64,000 nucleotides of DNA from Paraburkholderia silvatlantica. Its GTDB lineage: Bacteria; Pseudomonadota; Gammaproteobacteria; Burkholderiales; Burkholderiaceae. How positions within the stretch are numbered: position 1 is the first letter of the stretch; every line of letters starts with the position of its first letter. A program made the position numbers and the translations under genes. The DNA lies in assembly GCF_003096715.1 (NCBI RefSeq), contig NZ_QEOL01000019.1, positions 62,001-126,000 of the forward strand, given 5' to 3'. The notes beneath the pieces were generated by a model. The model worked only from the letters and a program-made list of their open reading frames with translations. It was not told the DNA's origin and did not search any database. This document shows, piece by piece, positions 52,171 through 61,066 of the stretch.

Positions 52171-52185
52171 GGGAAACAATATTTT
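52171..52185. promoter_or_regulatory. Motif shared with the Rieske-gene promoter
   Basis: GGGAAACAATATTTT here and GGGAAAACAATATTTT at 61087-61102 differ by one A. Both are upstream of plus-strand catabolic or transport genes (104 and 78 bp from the starts). A common regulator, perhaps the LysR protein at 60101, could bind both. Confidence 0.5.
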
Positions 52186-52274
52186 CTCGGGATTGTGGCC
52201 AGGTAAATTTCCTGGGTGGCCGCACCGCACCCCGATATGTCGGGGCCCTCTCCGCCGCTTCAGGACAACGACCC

Positions 52275-53114
52275 ATGAATCTTTTCCAGCACTGGAAACA
52301 CCACGTTTGTGCCGCCATGATGCTGACCGCGAGCCTGGCCGCGAGTCTGCCCGCCCACGCCGACGACCTGCTTGGCCGCGTCAGGCAGCACGGCGAACTC
52401 GTTGTCGGAACCGAGATGCAGTTCGCGCCGTTCGATTTTCTGGAGAACGGCCAGCAAGCCGGCTTCAACAAGGATCTGTTCGCAGCCGTCGGCAAAATCA
52501 TGGGCGTGAAGGTGCGCTTCATCGACCTGCCCTGGGACAGCGTGCTGCCCGGCCTCGACGCGAAGAAGTTCGACATGGTCGCCGGCCCCCTCACGGTCAC
52601 GAAGGCGCGCATGGAACGCTACGCCTTCACCTACCCCATCGCCGACGCCACCGACGCGCTCCTCAAGCGCGCCAGCGACGCGAGCATCAAGCAGCCGTCC
52701 GACATCGCGGGCAAGGTCGTCGGCGCGCAAAAGAGCAGCGCGCAAAACGAACAGTTGAAGGCTTACGCCGCGACTCTCAAGCAAGCGCCCGACGTGCGCG
52801 AATACGTCGACAACAACCAGGCCTACGCCGATCTCGCGTCGGGGCGCCTCGCCGCCGTCGCGAACTCGCTCACGAATATCGCCTATGTCGCGAAGCAGCG
52901 CCCGGCTGTGTTCGCGGTCGTGCAGCCCGCGTTCGGCTCGAAGGTGTATTTCGCCTATTGCATGCGCAAGGACGCCGACAGCCAGTCGCTCGACGACGCC
53001 TTCAACGCCGCCATCAGCACGCTGAACAAGAACGGCGAGCTAGCGGCGCTGCAAAAGAAGTGGTTCGGCGTGGCCGTGAGCCTGCCGATGGCCGTGCCGA
53101 CGCCCAATATCTGA
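52275..53114 (+). CDS. Periplasmic polar amino-acid-type binding protein (ABC)
   Basis: 279 residues from ATG 52275 (longer frame from 52110 rejected because the signal peptide MNLFQHWKHHVCAAMMLTASLAASLPAHA starts here). SBP_bac_3 fold: GELVVGTEMQFAPFDFLENGQQAGFNKDLFAAVGKIMGVKVRFIDLPWDSVLPGLDAKKFDMV, then DIAGKVVGAQKSSAQ. First gene of a complete ABC operon with two permeases and an ATPase. Confidence 0.92.
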   Translation: MNLFQHWKHHVCAAMMLTASLAASLPAHADDLLGRVRQHGELVVGTEMQFAPFDFLENGQQAGFNKDLFAAVGKIMGVKVRFIDLPWDSVLPGLDAKKFDMVAGPLTVTKARMERYAFTYPIADATDALLKRASDASIKQPSDIAGKVVGAQKSSAQNEQLKAYAATLKQAPDVREYVDNNQAYADLASGRLAAVANSLTNIAYVAKQRPAVFAVVQPAFGSKVYFAYCMRKDADSQSLDDAFNAAISTLNKNGELAALQKKWFGVAVSLPMAVPTPNI

Positions 53115-53181
53115 GTGTCGCAATAGTAGTGTCGTCAATAGCGCGCCGTCCGCGCCTCACACTTCGACAAGGCGATTCGAC

Positions 53182-53832
53182 ATGTTCAGTCTGAGCGCGT
53201 TCTGCGATGCCCTGCCCCTGCTGCTTCACGCGTCGCTCACGACGCTCGCCGTTTCGTCGGCCGGGCTCGTGATCGGCTTCTTCATTGCGCTCGCGGTGTG
53301 CGCGGCGCGGCTTTCCCAGAAGCGCGCGCTGCGCGTTGCCGCCACGGTCTATGTGCGCGTGCTGCGCGGCATTCCGTTGCTCGTGCAACTTCTTCTGGTC
53401 TATTACCTGTTGCCGTTCATCGGCATCAACGTGCCGCCGCTCACGGCAGCCATCAGCGCCGTGTCGCTCTGTTCGGCAGCGTATATCGCCGAAATCCTGC
53501 GCGGCGGCTTTGCGAATCTCGCACGCGGACAAACCGAAGCGGCGCGCATGCTCGGGCTCTGCGCGTTCGACCAGCTTCGACGCGTGCAGATTCCGCAGGT
53601 ACTGCGCTCGACCTTGCCGTCGCTCGTCAACGAGATGGTGCTGCTGATCAAGGCGTCGTCGCTCATTTCGGTCGTCGGCGTCGCCGAAGTCACGCGCACC
53701 GCGCAGAACATCGCGGCCAGCACCTATCAGCCGCTCGAAGCGTATGCCGCGGCGGGCCTGATCTATTTCGTCCTGTGCGGCACCCTGGCGTTGATGGCGC
53801 ACGGCGCGGAGCGGCGCCTGCGCGCCGCCTGA
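53182..53832 (+). CDS. Polar amino-acid ABC transporter permease
   Basis: 216 residues, HisM/GlnP type: VRVLRGIPLLVQLLLVYYLLPFIGI near 55-80 and the EAA loop EAARMLGLCAFDQLRRVQIPQVLRSTLPSLVNE near 120-150. About five membrane helices. Second gene of the operon; pairs with the permease at 53858. Confidence 0.93.
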   Translation: MFSLSAFCDALPLLLHASLTTLAVSSAGLVIGFFIALAVCAARLSQKRALRVAATVYVRVLRGIPLLVQLLLVYYLLPFIGINVPPLTAAISAVSLCSAAYIAEILRGGFANLARGQTEAARMLGLCAFDQLRRVQIPQVLRSTLPSLVNEMVLLIKASSLISVVGVAEVTRTAQNIAASTYQPLEAYAAAGLIYFVLCGTLALMAHGAERRLRAA

Positions 53833-53857
53833 CGCGAACGGGCATACGGAGCCGGCC

Positions 53858-54520
53858 ATGTCCCAGTTCGACTTGCATGTCATCACGAACAACCTTCCGC
53901 AAATCGGCGCGGGCTTCGCCACGACGATCGGCATGTGGCTCGCGGGCGTCGCGCTCGGCGCGGCCATCGGCCTCACGGTCGCGCTGTTGCAGCAAGGCGG
54001 CGGCCGTGGCACACGCGCGCTGCTGCGCGTGTATATCGAACTCTTTCGCGGCACACCCTTTCTCGTGCAGCTTTTCCTGCTCTATTACGGCGGCCCCGCG
54101 CTGGGTTTGATGCTCACGCCCGCGAGCGCGGGCGTGGTGAGTCTCGCACTCTACGCGGGCGCCTACTTCGCCGAAGTCTTTCGCGGCGGCTTCGCCTCCG
54201 TGCCGCGCGGCCATCTCGAAGCGGCCGTGTGCCTCGGCCTCACCCGCTGGCAGGCGATCTGGCGCATCGAGCTGCCGCAAATGCTGGCGCTCATCACGCC
54301 CGCGCTGGCCAATCTCACGATCGTGCTCAGCAAGGAAACGGCCGTGCTCTCGATCGTGACGGTGCCCGAGCTCACCTTCGTGCTGACCGGCATCGGCTCC
54401 GCAACCTTCGCCTTCGTGGAAACGCTGCTCGTGCTGTGCGTCTGCTATCTGCTGCTTGTCGAAGCGGCGACACTCGCCGGCAACTGGGCCGAACGGCGCG
54501 TGAGCCGCTTCATGGCATGA
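53858..54520 (+). CDS. Polar amino-acid ABC transporter permease
   Basis: 220 residues, HisQ/GlnP type: YIELFRGTPFLVQLFLLYYGGPALG near 60-85, EAA loop EAAVCLGLTRWQAIWRIELPQMLALITPALANLTIVL near 125-160. 25 bp after the first permease and 15 bp before the ATPase. Confidence 0.93.
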   Translation: MSQFDLHVITNNLPQIGAGFATTIGMWLAGVALGAAIGLTVALLQQGGGRGTRALLRVYIELFRGTPFLVQLFLLYYGGPALGLMLTPASAGVVSLALYAGAYFAEVFRGGFASVPRGHLEAAVCLGLTRWQAIWRIELPQMLALITPALANLTIVLSKETAVLSIVTVPELTFVLTGIGSATFAFVETLLVLCVCYLLLVEAATLAGNWAERRVSRFMA

Positions 54521-54535
54521 ACCCTGGAGATCCGC

Positions 54536-55405
54536 ATGAATAATCCGGCCGAACCCGGGCCCGCTTTTCTGGGCGCGAGCGCCCCGCACGTTTCGCCCGC
54601 ACCGCTGATCCAGGTGAAGGATCTCTACAAGCGCTTTGGCCATACCGACATTTTGCGCGGCGTCGATCTGAGCGTCGCGAAGTCGGAGGTCGTTTGCATC
54701 ATCGGACCGTCCGGCTCCGGCAAGAGCACGCTGCTACGCTGCATCGCGGGGCTCGAAACCTACGATCACGGCGACGTGCGTATTGAAGGCGAATTGCTCG
54801 GCTACGTCGATCGCGGCGGGCGGCGCGTGCGGGCGGCGGCGCGCGAGGTGAACCGCGTGCGCCGCAATGTCGGCATGGTGTTTCAGCAGTTCAACCTGTG
54901 GCCGCACATGACGGCGCTGGCGAACGTGAAGGAAGCGCTGCTGCGCGTGCGCGGTCTGTCGAACCGGCAGGCAGACGAGCGCGCGGGCAAGATGCTGGAG
55001 ATGGTCGGTCTTTCGCACAAGGCGAACGCGTATCCGTCGCGGCTGTCCGGCGGCCAGCAGCAGCGCGTCGCGATTGCGCGCGCGCTCGCCATGGCGCCGC
55101 ACATCATGCTCTTCGACGAACCGACTTCGGCGCTCGATCCCGAACTCGTCGGCGAGGTGCTGCAGGTGATGAAGCAGCTTGCGCGCGACGGCATGACGAT
55201 GGTCGTCGTCACGCACGAAATGGGCTTCGCCGCGCAGATGGCCGACACGGTCGTCTTCATCGATCAAGGCCGCGTTGCCGTGCGCGGTGCGCCGCAACAC
55301 GTGTTTCGCGAGTCGGAAAACCCGCGTTTCAAGCAGTTCCTGCAAAACTATCTGGACCGCAACGCCTTCTGGTCCGGCGCGCCGAACGCGCGGAACCCAG
55401 CGTAA
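54536..55405 (+). CDS. Polar amino-acid ABC transporter ATP-binding protein
   Basis: 289 residues. Walker A GPSGSGKST near 60, Q-loop FQQFNLWPHMTAL, signature LSGGQQQR near 165, Walker B IMLFDEPTSALDPE, switch His in VVTHEMGFAA. An insertion (GYVDRGGRRVRAAAREVNRVRRNVG) after strand 4 is common in the HisP branch. Completes the importer; the aldolase-family gene follows 30 bp later. Confidence 0.95.
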   Translation: MNNPAEPGPAFLGASAPHVSPAPLIQVKDLYKRFGHTDILRGVDLSVAKSEVVCIIGPSGSGKSTLLRCIAGLETYDHGDVRIEGELLGYVDRGGRRVRAAAREVNRVRRNVGMVFQQFNLWPHMTALANVKEALLRVRGLSNRQADERAGKMLEMVGLSHKANAYPSRLSGGQQQRVAIARALAMAPHIMLFDEPTSALDPELVGEVLQVMKQLARDGMTMVVVTHEMGFAAQMADTVVFIDQGRVAVRGAPQHVFRESENPRFKQFLQNYLDRNAFWSGAPNARNPA

Positions 55406-55435
55406 TCCACCTCGAATCCCCTACTCCCTTCCATC

Positions 55436-56158
55436 ATGAGCGAATCTGAACTGCGTATCGATCTGGCCGCGGCCTTCCGGTGCTTCGCACGCCTGAACAT
55501 GAACGAAGCGGTCGCGAATCATTTGAGCGTAGCCGTTTCGGACGACGGCCGCCGCTTCCTGACCAATCCGAAGTGGATGCACTTCTCGCGCATCAAGGCG
55601 AGCGATCTCGTGCTGCTCGACGCCGACGACCCCGCAAGCCTCGCGGGCGGCAAGGTCGATCCGACGACATGGGCGATTCACGGTCAGTTGCATCGCCGCC
55701 TGCCGCACGTGCGCGTCGCGATGCATCTGCATCCCGTCTACGCAACGACGATCTCCACACTCGAAGATCCCGTGGTCCTGCCGATCGAACAGAATACCGC
55801 GCGCTATTTCAACCGCGTCGCGCTCGACACCGCGTTTTCCGGCATGGCCGACTCCGAAGACGAGGGCGCGCGCCTCGTCGCGCTGCTCGACGGCAAGTCG
55901 CGCCTGATGATGGGCAATCACGGCGTAATGGTGTGCGCGCCGACCATCGGCGAAGCGTTCGACGACATGTACACGCTCGAGCGCGCCTGCCAGATTCTCG
56001 TGAACGCCTATGCGACGGGCAAGCCGCTGCGCGTGCTCTCCGACGCCGTCGCCGAACGCACCGCGCGCGACTGGGAAAGCATTGCGGACTTCTCGATCGC
56101 GCACTTCGAAGAAATGAAGAAGGTGCTCGACGAGGAAGATCCGTCGTATCGAGACTGA
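55436..56158 (+). CDS. Class II aldolase/adducin family protein
   Basis: 240 residues. Zinc ligands visible: His-x-His in AMHLHPVYATTIS near 100 and the third His in MGNHGVMVCAPTIGEAFDDMYTLERAC near 160. NEAVANHLSVAV and NPKWMHFSRIKASDLVLLD match the family's N-terminal part. Members split phosphorylated sugars (FucA, AraD) or act as decarboxylases or hydrolases on other substrates; this branch is often found beside amino-acid ABC transporters and its reaction is uncertain. Confidence 0.88.
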   Translation: MSESELRIDLAAAFRCFARLNMNEAVANHLSVAVSDDGRRFLTNPKWMHFSRIKASDLVLLDADDPASLAGGKVDPTTWAIHGQLHRRLPHVRVAMHLHPVYATTISTLEDPVVLPIEQNTARYFNRVALDTAFSGMADSEDEGARLVALLDGKSRLMMGNHGVMVCAPTIGEAFDDMYTLERACQILVNAYATGKPLRVLSDAVAERTARDWESIADFSIAHFEEMKKVLDEEDPSYRD

Positions 56159-56191
56159 ATACGGAGACTAGATGCGGAGACTGAATGCGGC
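56153..56191 (+). repeat. Three tandem 13-bp repeats over the aldolase stop codon
   Basis: GACTGAATACGGA, GACTAGATGCGGA and GACTGAATGCGGC follow each other without a gap. The first holds the stop TGA of the aldolase gene; the next two place further stop-like triplets (TAG, TGA) at the same register. Confidence 0.75.
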
Positions 56192-56196
56192 GCATG

Positions 56197-56229
56197 AAAA
56201 AGGGCGCGTGCGAATCAACGCACGCGCCC
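56197..56229 (-). terminator. Intrinsic terminator of the minus-strand ArgE-like operon
   Basis: An 11-bp perfect stem (GGGCGCGTGCG/CGCACGCGCCC) with a 6-base loop is followed on the minus strand by TTTTT. It lies 27 bp after the deacylase stop. Its lack of a U-run on the plus strand makes it weaker for the opposing aldolase transcript. Confidence 0.85.
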
Positions 56230-56255
56230 GTTGCAACCCGCTTCGAAAGCGCCGC

Positions 56256-57428
56256 TTAGCCGGCCGTTTGCAGATGCTGCGCGAGACGCATCAACATCGC
56301 ATCGCAGCGATCCAGTTGATCGAGCGTGACAAACTCGTCCGGCTTGTGGCCTTGATCCATGCTGCCGGGCCCGCATACCACCGTCGGAATGCCTGCCTGC
56401 GCGTAAAGGCCCCCCTCGGTGCCGAACGCCACCGTGCCGAAGTCGCTCGATTCGCATAGCCGCGCGAGCAGTTGCGCAACCTCGCTCTCGGGCGGCGTGG
56501 CGAGGCCCGGATACGCGTTGAGCGCTTCGAAGCGGATGCCGGTATCGGCGCGCACGGCGCGCATTTTCGGCACGAGTTCGCTCTCGGCGTAACGCTTCAG
56601 ATCGTCGGCGACCGTGAGCGCGTCGAAGCCCGGCACGGTCCGGACTTCGAAGTCGAATTCGCATTCGGCGGGCACGATGTTCAGCGCGCGGCCGCCCTTC
56701 ACGACGCCGGTTTGCAGCGTGGAAAACGGCGGGTCGAAACGCGCGTCGCGATACTCGGGCCGCGCGAGTTCGTCGCCGATCGCCTCCAGTTTGTTGATGA
56801 GGCGCGCCGCGTACTGGATCGCGTTCACCCCGTACGGCGCATAGGCCGAATGACACGCGGCGCCTTTCACGTGACAGCGCATCGCGAGCTTGCCCTTGTG
56901 ACCCAGCACGGGCTTTAGTTCGGTCGGCTCGCCGATCAGGCACAGCCGCGGCGCGTGCGCGCGCTGAGCGAGTTCGGCGAGCATGGGCCGCACGCCGAGG
57001 CAGCCGATTTCCTCATCGTACGAGAACGCGAGATGCACCGGCATGACGAGCGGCGCGCGCAGGAATGCGGGCACTGCCGCGAGCACGCACGCGATGAACG
57101 ATTTCATGTCGGCTGTGCCGCGTCCGTATAGGCGTCCGTTCTTCCCGGTCAGGCGGAACGGTTCGACGGTCCACGCCTGGCCGTCGACAGGCACGACGTC
57201 GGTGTGGCCCGAGAGTACAATGCCGCCGCGATCGCGCGGACCGATCGTCGCGAACAGATTGGCCTTGGTGCGCTGCGCGTTGTGGAACAGTTCGCACTCC
57301 ACGCCCAGACCGGCGAGATACGACTCGATGAACGCGATGAGTTCGAGGTTCGAATCGCGGCTCACGGTCGCAAAACCGATCAGGCGCTCCAGCATCGCGC
57401 GGCTCGTCGTCTCGCACGGCTCACTCAT
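56256..57428 (-). CDS. M20-family deacylase, ArgE-like
   Basis: 390 residues from ATG 57428, which overlaps the stop of the DUF1028 gene (ATGA). Zinc site: first ligand in LSGHTDVVPVDG near 80, bridging Asp in YGRGTADMKSF near 110, catalytic Glu in DEEIGCLG near 145, and Glu in IGEPTELKP near 170; the last His is in the GPGSMDQGHKPDEFV segment. ArgE cleaves N-acetylornithine. In a catabolic cluster with RidA and an FMO, it more likely deacylates an N-acyl amino acid intermediate. Confidence 0.9.
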   Translation of the reverse strand: MSEPCETTSRAMLERLIGFATVSRDSNLELIAFIESYLAGLGVECELFHNAQRTKANLFATIGPRDRGGIVLSGHTDVVPVDGQAWTVEPFRLTGKNGRLYGRGTADMKSFIACVLAAVPAFLRAPLVMPVHLAFSYDEEIGCLGVRPMLAELAQRAHAPRLCLIGEPTELKPVLGHKGKLAMRCHVKGAACHSAYAPYGVNAIQYAARLINKLEAIGDELARPEYRDARFDPPFSTLQTGVVKGGRALNIVPAECEFDFEVRTVPGFDALTVADDLKRYAESELVPKMRAVRADTGIRFEALNAYPGLATPPESEVAQLLARLCESSDFGTVAFGTEGGLYAQAGIPTVVCGPGSMDQGHKPDEFVTLDQLDRCDAMLMRLAQHLQTAG

Positions 57429-58098
57429 CGCCTGGCACTCCATAGCCTGGTGCGGCCGTGGGGTTCAGCGCGCGCGTGATGTAGTCCTGCATCTGCGGGC
57501 GGTACGCCTCCCACAAGCCGCCCAGCGCGGCAATGGGTGCTTCGTCGGCCCAATCGACACGCAGATCGACGATGGGCCAGACCTGCGCATCGACGATCTT
57601 GAGCGCCGCCGAATGCACCGGCCCCGCTTCGCCGCCCGCCTCGAGCGCCGCGTGCATGGCCGCCAGCAAGCGGTCCGCGAGCACGCCCGGCGTGCGTTCG
57701 AACGCCTGCGCCATCGTGTCGATCACCTGTTCGTGAGCGAGCATGTTGCCCGCCGCGACGCATTGATCGCCCGCATGCGCGTGGTTGCGCCCGAGCGTGC
57801 GCGCGCCCGTGAAGAACGCCGTGCGTCCCGCGCTGTTCACAACCGTGACCTGCCGGTAAGCGCTGTACGGGTCCAGGGCGAGCGCGCGTTGCAACGCCGC
57901 TTCCGGCGCGAGCTTTTCGCTCTCCAGCAAGTCGAGCACCTGCGCGCCCAGCGCGGGCAGCGTGACATTCTGCGTCGCCACCACGCCCACGCCCGCACGC
58001 GCCCACGCGCAGCGCGCGCCCACGGCGATGCTCGACGAGCTGATGGCAATGCCCAGTTGCCCGCTCTGCGGGCAACGTCCCACGATCGAGAAGGTCAT
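57421..58098 (-). CDS. DUF1028 family putative Ntn-type hydrolase
   Basis: 225 residues: MTFSIVGRCPQSGQLGIAISSSSIAVGARCAWARAGVGVVATQNVT at the start and QCVAAGNMLAHEQVIDTM are typical of DUF1028. The family has an Ntn-hydrolase-like fold and is usually found beside deacylases and aminohydrolases; the activity is not established. It lies ten bases after RidA and overlaps the ArgE-like gene. Confidence 0.88.
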   Translation of the reverse strand: MTFSIVGRCPQSGQLGIAISSSSIAVGARCAWARAGVGVVATQNVTLPALGAQVLDLLESEKLAPEAALQRALALDPYSAYRQVTVVNSAGRTAFFTGARTLGRNHAHAGDQCVAAGNMLAHEQVIDTMAQAFERTPGVLADRLLAAMHAALEAGGEAGPVHSAALKIVDAQVWPIVDLRVDWADEAPIAALGGLWEAYRPQMQDYITRALNPTAAPGYGVPGDE

Positions 58099-58108
58099 GG
58101 CCCGCTCC

Positions 58109-58540
58109 TCAGTCCTGTACCGGCTGCCAGTTATCGGGAATCACGGCGATCACGTCGATTTCCATGAGCCATTGCGGCTGCCCGAGCGCGCTCACGACGA
58201 GCCCCGTCGAAATCGGGAACACGCCTTTCAGCCACTTGCCGACTTCCTGATAAACGGGCTCGCGATAGCGCGGATCGATCAGATACGTGGTCGTCTTGAC
58301 GATGTGCGTGAGGTCGCTGCCTGCTTCTTCGAGCAATTGCCTGACGTTCTTCATCGCCTGCTCGGCCTGCGCACGCGCATCGCCGAGACCGACCAGATTG
58401 CCGTCGAAGTCGGTGCCCACCTGGCCGCGCACGTAGACCGTGTTGCCCGCGCGAACGGCCTGGCACAGGTCATTGTCGAGCGACTGGTTCGGGTACGTGT
58501 CCTTCGTGTTGAACATGCGGATACGGGTATGCGTAGGCAT
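58109..58540 (-). CDS. RidA-family protein (Rid/YjgF)
   Basis: 143 residues from ATG 58540, overlapping the FMO stop by one base. TVYVRGQVGTDFDGNLVG, AQAEQAMKNVRQLLEEAGSDLTHIVKTTTYLIDPRYREPVYQEV and the LVVSALGQPQWLMEIDVIAV end match the family. RidA enzymes hydrolyse reactive enamines and imines. The canonical catalytic Arg before the last strand (usually TRxAVxV...R) is not present in the same form (SALGQPQ), so it belongs to a divergent Rid subgroup. Fits a pathway that generates an imine. Confidence 0.87.
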   Translation of the reverse strand: MPTHTRIRMFNTKDTYPNQSLDNDLCQAVRAGNTVYVRGQVGTDFDGNLVGLGDARAQAEQAMKNVRQLLEEAGSDLTHIVKTTTYLIDPRYREPVYQEVGKWLKGVFPISTGLVVSALGQPQWLMEIDVIAVIPDNWQPVQD

Positions 58541-59877
58541 CAATTCACTCCCAGTTCGTTGAGATTCGGCTCTCCGGGCGCCTGCACGGCGTCGTGCCCG
58601 GCGGACGCCGCGCGGCGCTGCGCGGCGTCGCGATAGTCGAGATACTTGCGTTGTGTCGCGATCTGGTCGGCCAGATGCTTCGCGTCGTGCCACACGCCCC
58701 ATATGAACGACGAGCCGCGCCGCGACAGCCACGGCAAGCCGAGGAAATACACGCCTGGCTCCTTCGAGACGCCGCGTTGATGGCGCGGCTTGCCCGTTTC
58801 GTCGAAGGCGTCGACCTCGAGCCACGCGTAGTCCTGCGCATAGCCGGTCGCCCAGATGATCGTGCTCACGCCCGCTTCGGCGAGATCGAGCGTGAGGATC
58901 GGATGCTTCACGCACTCGGGATCGGCGGGAATATCGCGCGCGTGCGGGTCTGGCGGCAACGCCACGCCGTTGCGTTCGACATAGGCGTCGGCGGCGTCGA
59001 GCAGCGCGAAAAGACTTTGATCGCCGCGCGTGAGATTGGCGGCGAGATCGTCGGCGAAGGTGACGACGTGGCCTTCGAACGATTGCGTCACGCCCACGAG
59101 CGTCATGCCCTGATGCGCCAGTGCGCGGAATTCGACGGTCTGCCCGCCGCGTGCGCCGCTCACGGCAATCGTCACGTGCTCCCGGCCCGGCCCGGCGACT
59201 TCCTTGTCCCACTCGCCGAGCACGCCCAGCCACCAGCAAAAATCGCGATTGCGGTACGCGCGCGGCGGCCGGTCGTGCGCGCCCACCGAAAGATAGACCT
59301 TGCGGCCCGCGCGCATGAGTTCATCGGCAATCTGCACGCCTGAGGAGCCCGCGCCCACGACCAGCACCGCGCCGGGCGGCAACTGGCCGGGATTGCGGTA
59401 ATCGACGGAATGCATTTGCGTGAGCGTCGAGTCCCCGGGCGCAATCGGCGGAATCACGGGACGCTGGAACGGCCCGGTTGCGACCACCACGCGCTGCGCG
59501 TCGATCACGCCATCGGACGTCTCCACGCGAAAACCGGGGCGGCCCGCGTGACGGGTCACGCGCGTGACCTCCACGCCGGTGCGGATCGGCGCGTGATATT
59601 TGCGGGCGTAGGCCTCGAAATAGTCGGCGACCTGATCCTTCGAGGCGAAGGCGTCCGGGTCCAGCCCCTCGAACTCCATGCCCGGGAAGCGGTCGTGCCA
59701 CGCCGGACCGTTCGCGACGAGCGAATCCCAGCGCGCGGTGCGCCAACGCTCGGCGATGCGATCGCGTTCGAGCACGAGATGCGGCACGCCGATGCGGCTG
59801 AGATGCTCGCTCATCGCAATGCCGGCCTGCCCGGCCCCGACGATGAGCGTGTCGATTGACGTCGTTTCAGCCGTCAT
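58540..59877 (-). CDS. Flavin-dependent monooxygenase (FMO/CzcO-like)
   Basis: 445 residues. FAD motif IVGAGQAGIAMS near 12-23, NADPH motif VVGAGSSGVQIADEL near 170, VATGPFQRP and IIWATGYAQDYAWLEVDAF near the C-terminus. Class B-type monooxygenase architecture; may hydroxylate an N or S atom or carry out a Baeyer-Villiger oxidation. First gene of the minus operon FMO-RidA-DUF1028-deacylase, with 1-10 bp or overlapping spacing throughout, and divergent from a LysR gene. Confidence 0.9.
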   Translation of the reverse strand: MTAETTSIDTLIVGAGQAGIAMSEHLSRIGVPHLVLERDRIAERWRTARWDSLVANGPAWHDRFPGMEFEGLDPDAFASKDQVADYFEAYARKYHAPIRTGVEVTRVTRHAGRPGFRVETSDGVIDAQRVVVATGPFQRPVIPPIAPGDSTLTQMHSVDYRNPGQLPPGAVLVVGAGSSGVQIADELMRAGRKVYLSVGAHDRPPRAYRNRDFCWWLGVLGEWDKEVAGPGREHVTIAVSGARGGQTVEFRALAHQGMTLVGVTQSFEGHVVTFADDLAANLTRGDQSLFALLDAADAYVERNGVALPPDPHARDIPADPECVKHPILTLDLAEAGVSTIIWATGYAQDYAWLEVDAFDETGKPRHQRGVSKEPGVYFLGLPWLSRRGSSFIWGVWHDAKHLADQIATQRKYLDYRDAAQRRAASAGHDAVQAPGEPNLNELGVN

Positions 59878-60025
59878 GGCTGCCTCCTTCTGAAAAGCGA
59901 TGCGGGACGGGCCGCACAGGGCCCGCGGATAGCGGAAACCGGAGATGGCCCGAGAGATCCGGCCGTGTCAGGGGAGAAAATTTACGCCCGGCGCCTGCGC
60001 CCACAAACTACTTAAAAAAAATGCG

Positions 60026-60048
60026 TTGCATTGTTTTTCGCTATGCAA
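60026..60048. promoter_or_regulatory. LysR-type operator (TTGCAT-N11-ATGCAA)
   Basis: A perfect 6-bp inverted repeat with an 11-base spacer, the ideal LysR-type T-N11-A geometry, lies in the divergent region between the FMO operon (start 59877) and the LysR gene (start 60101). Confidence 0.75.
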
Positions 60049-60100
60049 GCATGCCCCGCGTGATCGACAATGTTTTGATCGGCAATCCTCAGGAGAGGCG

Positions 60101-61027
60101 ATGGATCACAATCCGCTGCGCTATTCGCTGCGCCAGTTGCGTTATTTCGTCGTGGCCGCGGAAGCGCTGTCCTTCACCGCCGCGGCGCGGCGCCTGCATA
60201 TTTCGCAGCCGTCGATCTCGACGGCGCTCGCCGACCTGGAGGCGTCATTCGGCGTGCAGTTGTTCATCCGGCATCACGCAAGCGGACTCTCGCTCACGCA
60301 TTCGGGACGCGATCTGCTCGGCCATGCGCGCAATCTGCTCAAGAACGCCGAGGAATTGCAGCTTGCGGCGAGCGAAATGGACGGCGGCATGGGCGGCACG
60401 ATTTCGCTTGGCTGCCTGGTCTCGCTCGCGCCGCCGCTCATGCCGGGCATCATCAGCCGCTTCGTGAAGGAGCACGCGGGCATCGGCTTTCGCACCACGG
60501 AGGCGCATCAGGACGTGCTGTTCGGGGGCCTGAGCGACGGCTCGCTCGACATCGTGCTCACCTATAGCCTCGATATCGCGGACGGCATCGCCTTCACACC
60601 GCTGCTTTCGCTGCCGCCCTATGTGCTGCTGCCCAGGACGCACCGGCTCGCGCGCGCGAACAAGGTCTCGCTCGCCGAGCTGCTCGAAGAACCCTATGTG
60701 ATGCTCGATCTGCCGCACAGCCGCGAATATTTCTCCGCGCTGTTCGACTCGGTCGGCACGCGCCCCGTGCCGACCTTTCGCTCGTCGCAGCCCGAAGTCG
60801 TGCGCGGCATGGTGGCGAACGGCCTGGGCTACAGCATCCTCAATTTTCCGCTCAAATCCACCCGCACCGTGGACGGCGAGCACTTCGTCATCAAGCACTT
60901 CAAGGACAACGTGAGCGCGACGACGCTCGGTATCGCGCAGTCGAGCGGCATGCGCTCGCGCCGCATCGTGCAGCACTTCGCGGCGTTCTGCGAAGCCTAT
61001 GTGCGCGAGCTCGACGTGCAGGAGTAG
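60101..61027 (+). CDS. LysR-family transcriptional regulator
   Basis: 308 residues from ATG 60101 (AGGAGAGG upstream; longer frame from 59945 rejected). Helix-turn-helix: LRQLRYFVVAAEALSFTAAARRLHISQPSISTALADLEASFG. Effector domain: GTISLGCLVSLAPPLMPGIISRFVKEH, LDIVLTYSLDIADGIAFTPLL. Likely activates the divergent FMO operon through the operator at 60026, and possibly the Rieske gene 138 bp downstream. Confidence 0.93.
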   Translation: MDHNPLRYSLRQLRYFVVAAEALSFTAAARRLHISQPSISTALADLEASFGVQLFIRHHASGLSLTHSGRDLLGHARNLLKNAEELQLAASEMDGGMGGTISLGCLVSLAPPLMPGIISRFVKEHAGIGFRTTEAHQDVLFGGLSDGSLDIVLTYSLDIADGIAFTPLLSLPPYVLLPRTHRLARANKVSLAELLEEPYVMLDLPHSREYFSALFDSVGTRPVPTFRSSQPEVVRGMVANGLGYSILNFPLKSTRTVDGEHFVIKHFKDNVSATTLGIAQSSGMRSRRIVQHFAAFCEAYVRELDVQE

Positions 61028-61066
61028 CAGCGCCTCCAAGCCAGTTCCTGCAGCCATGCCGTATAA

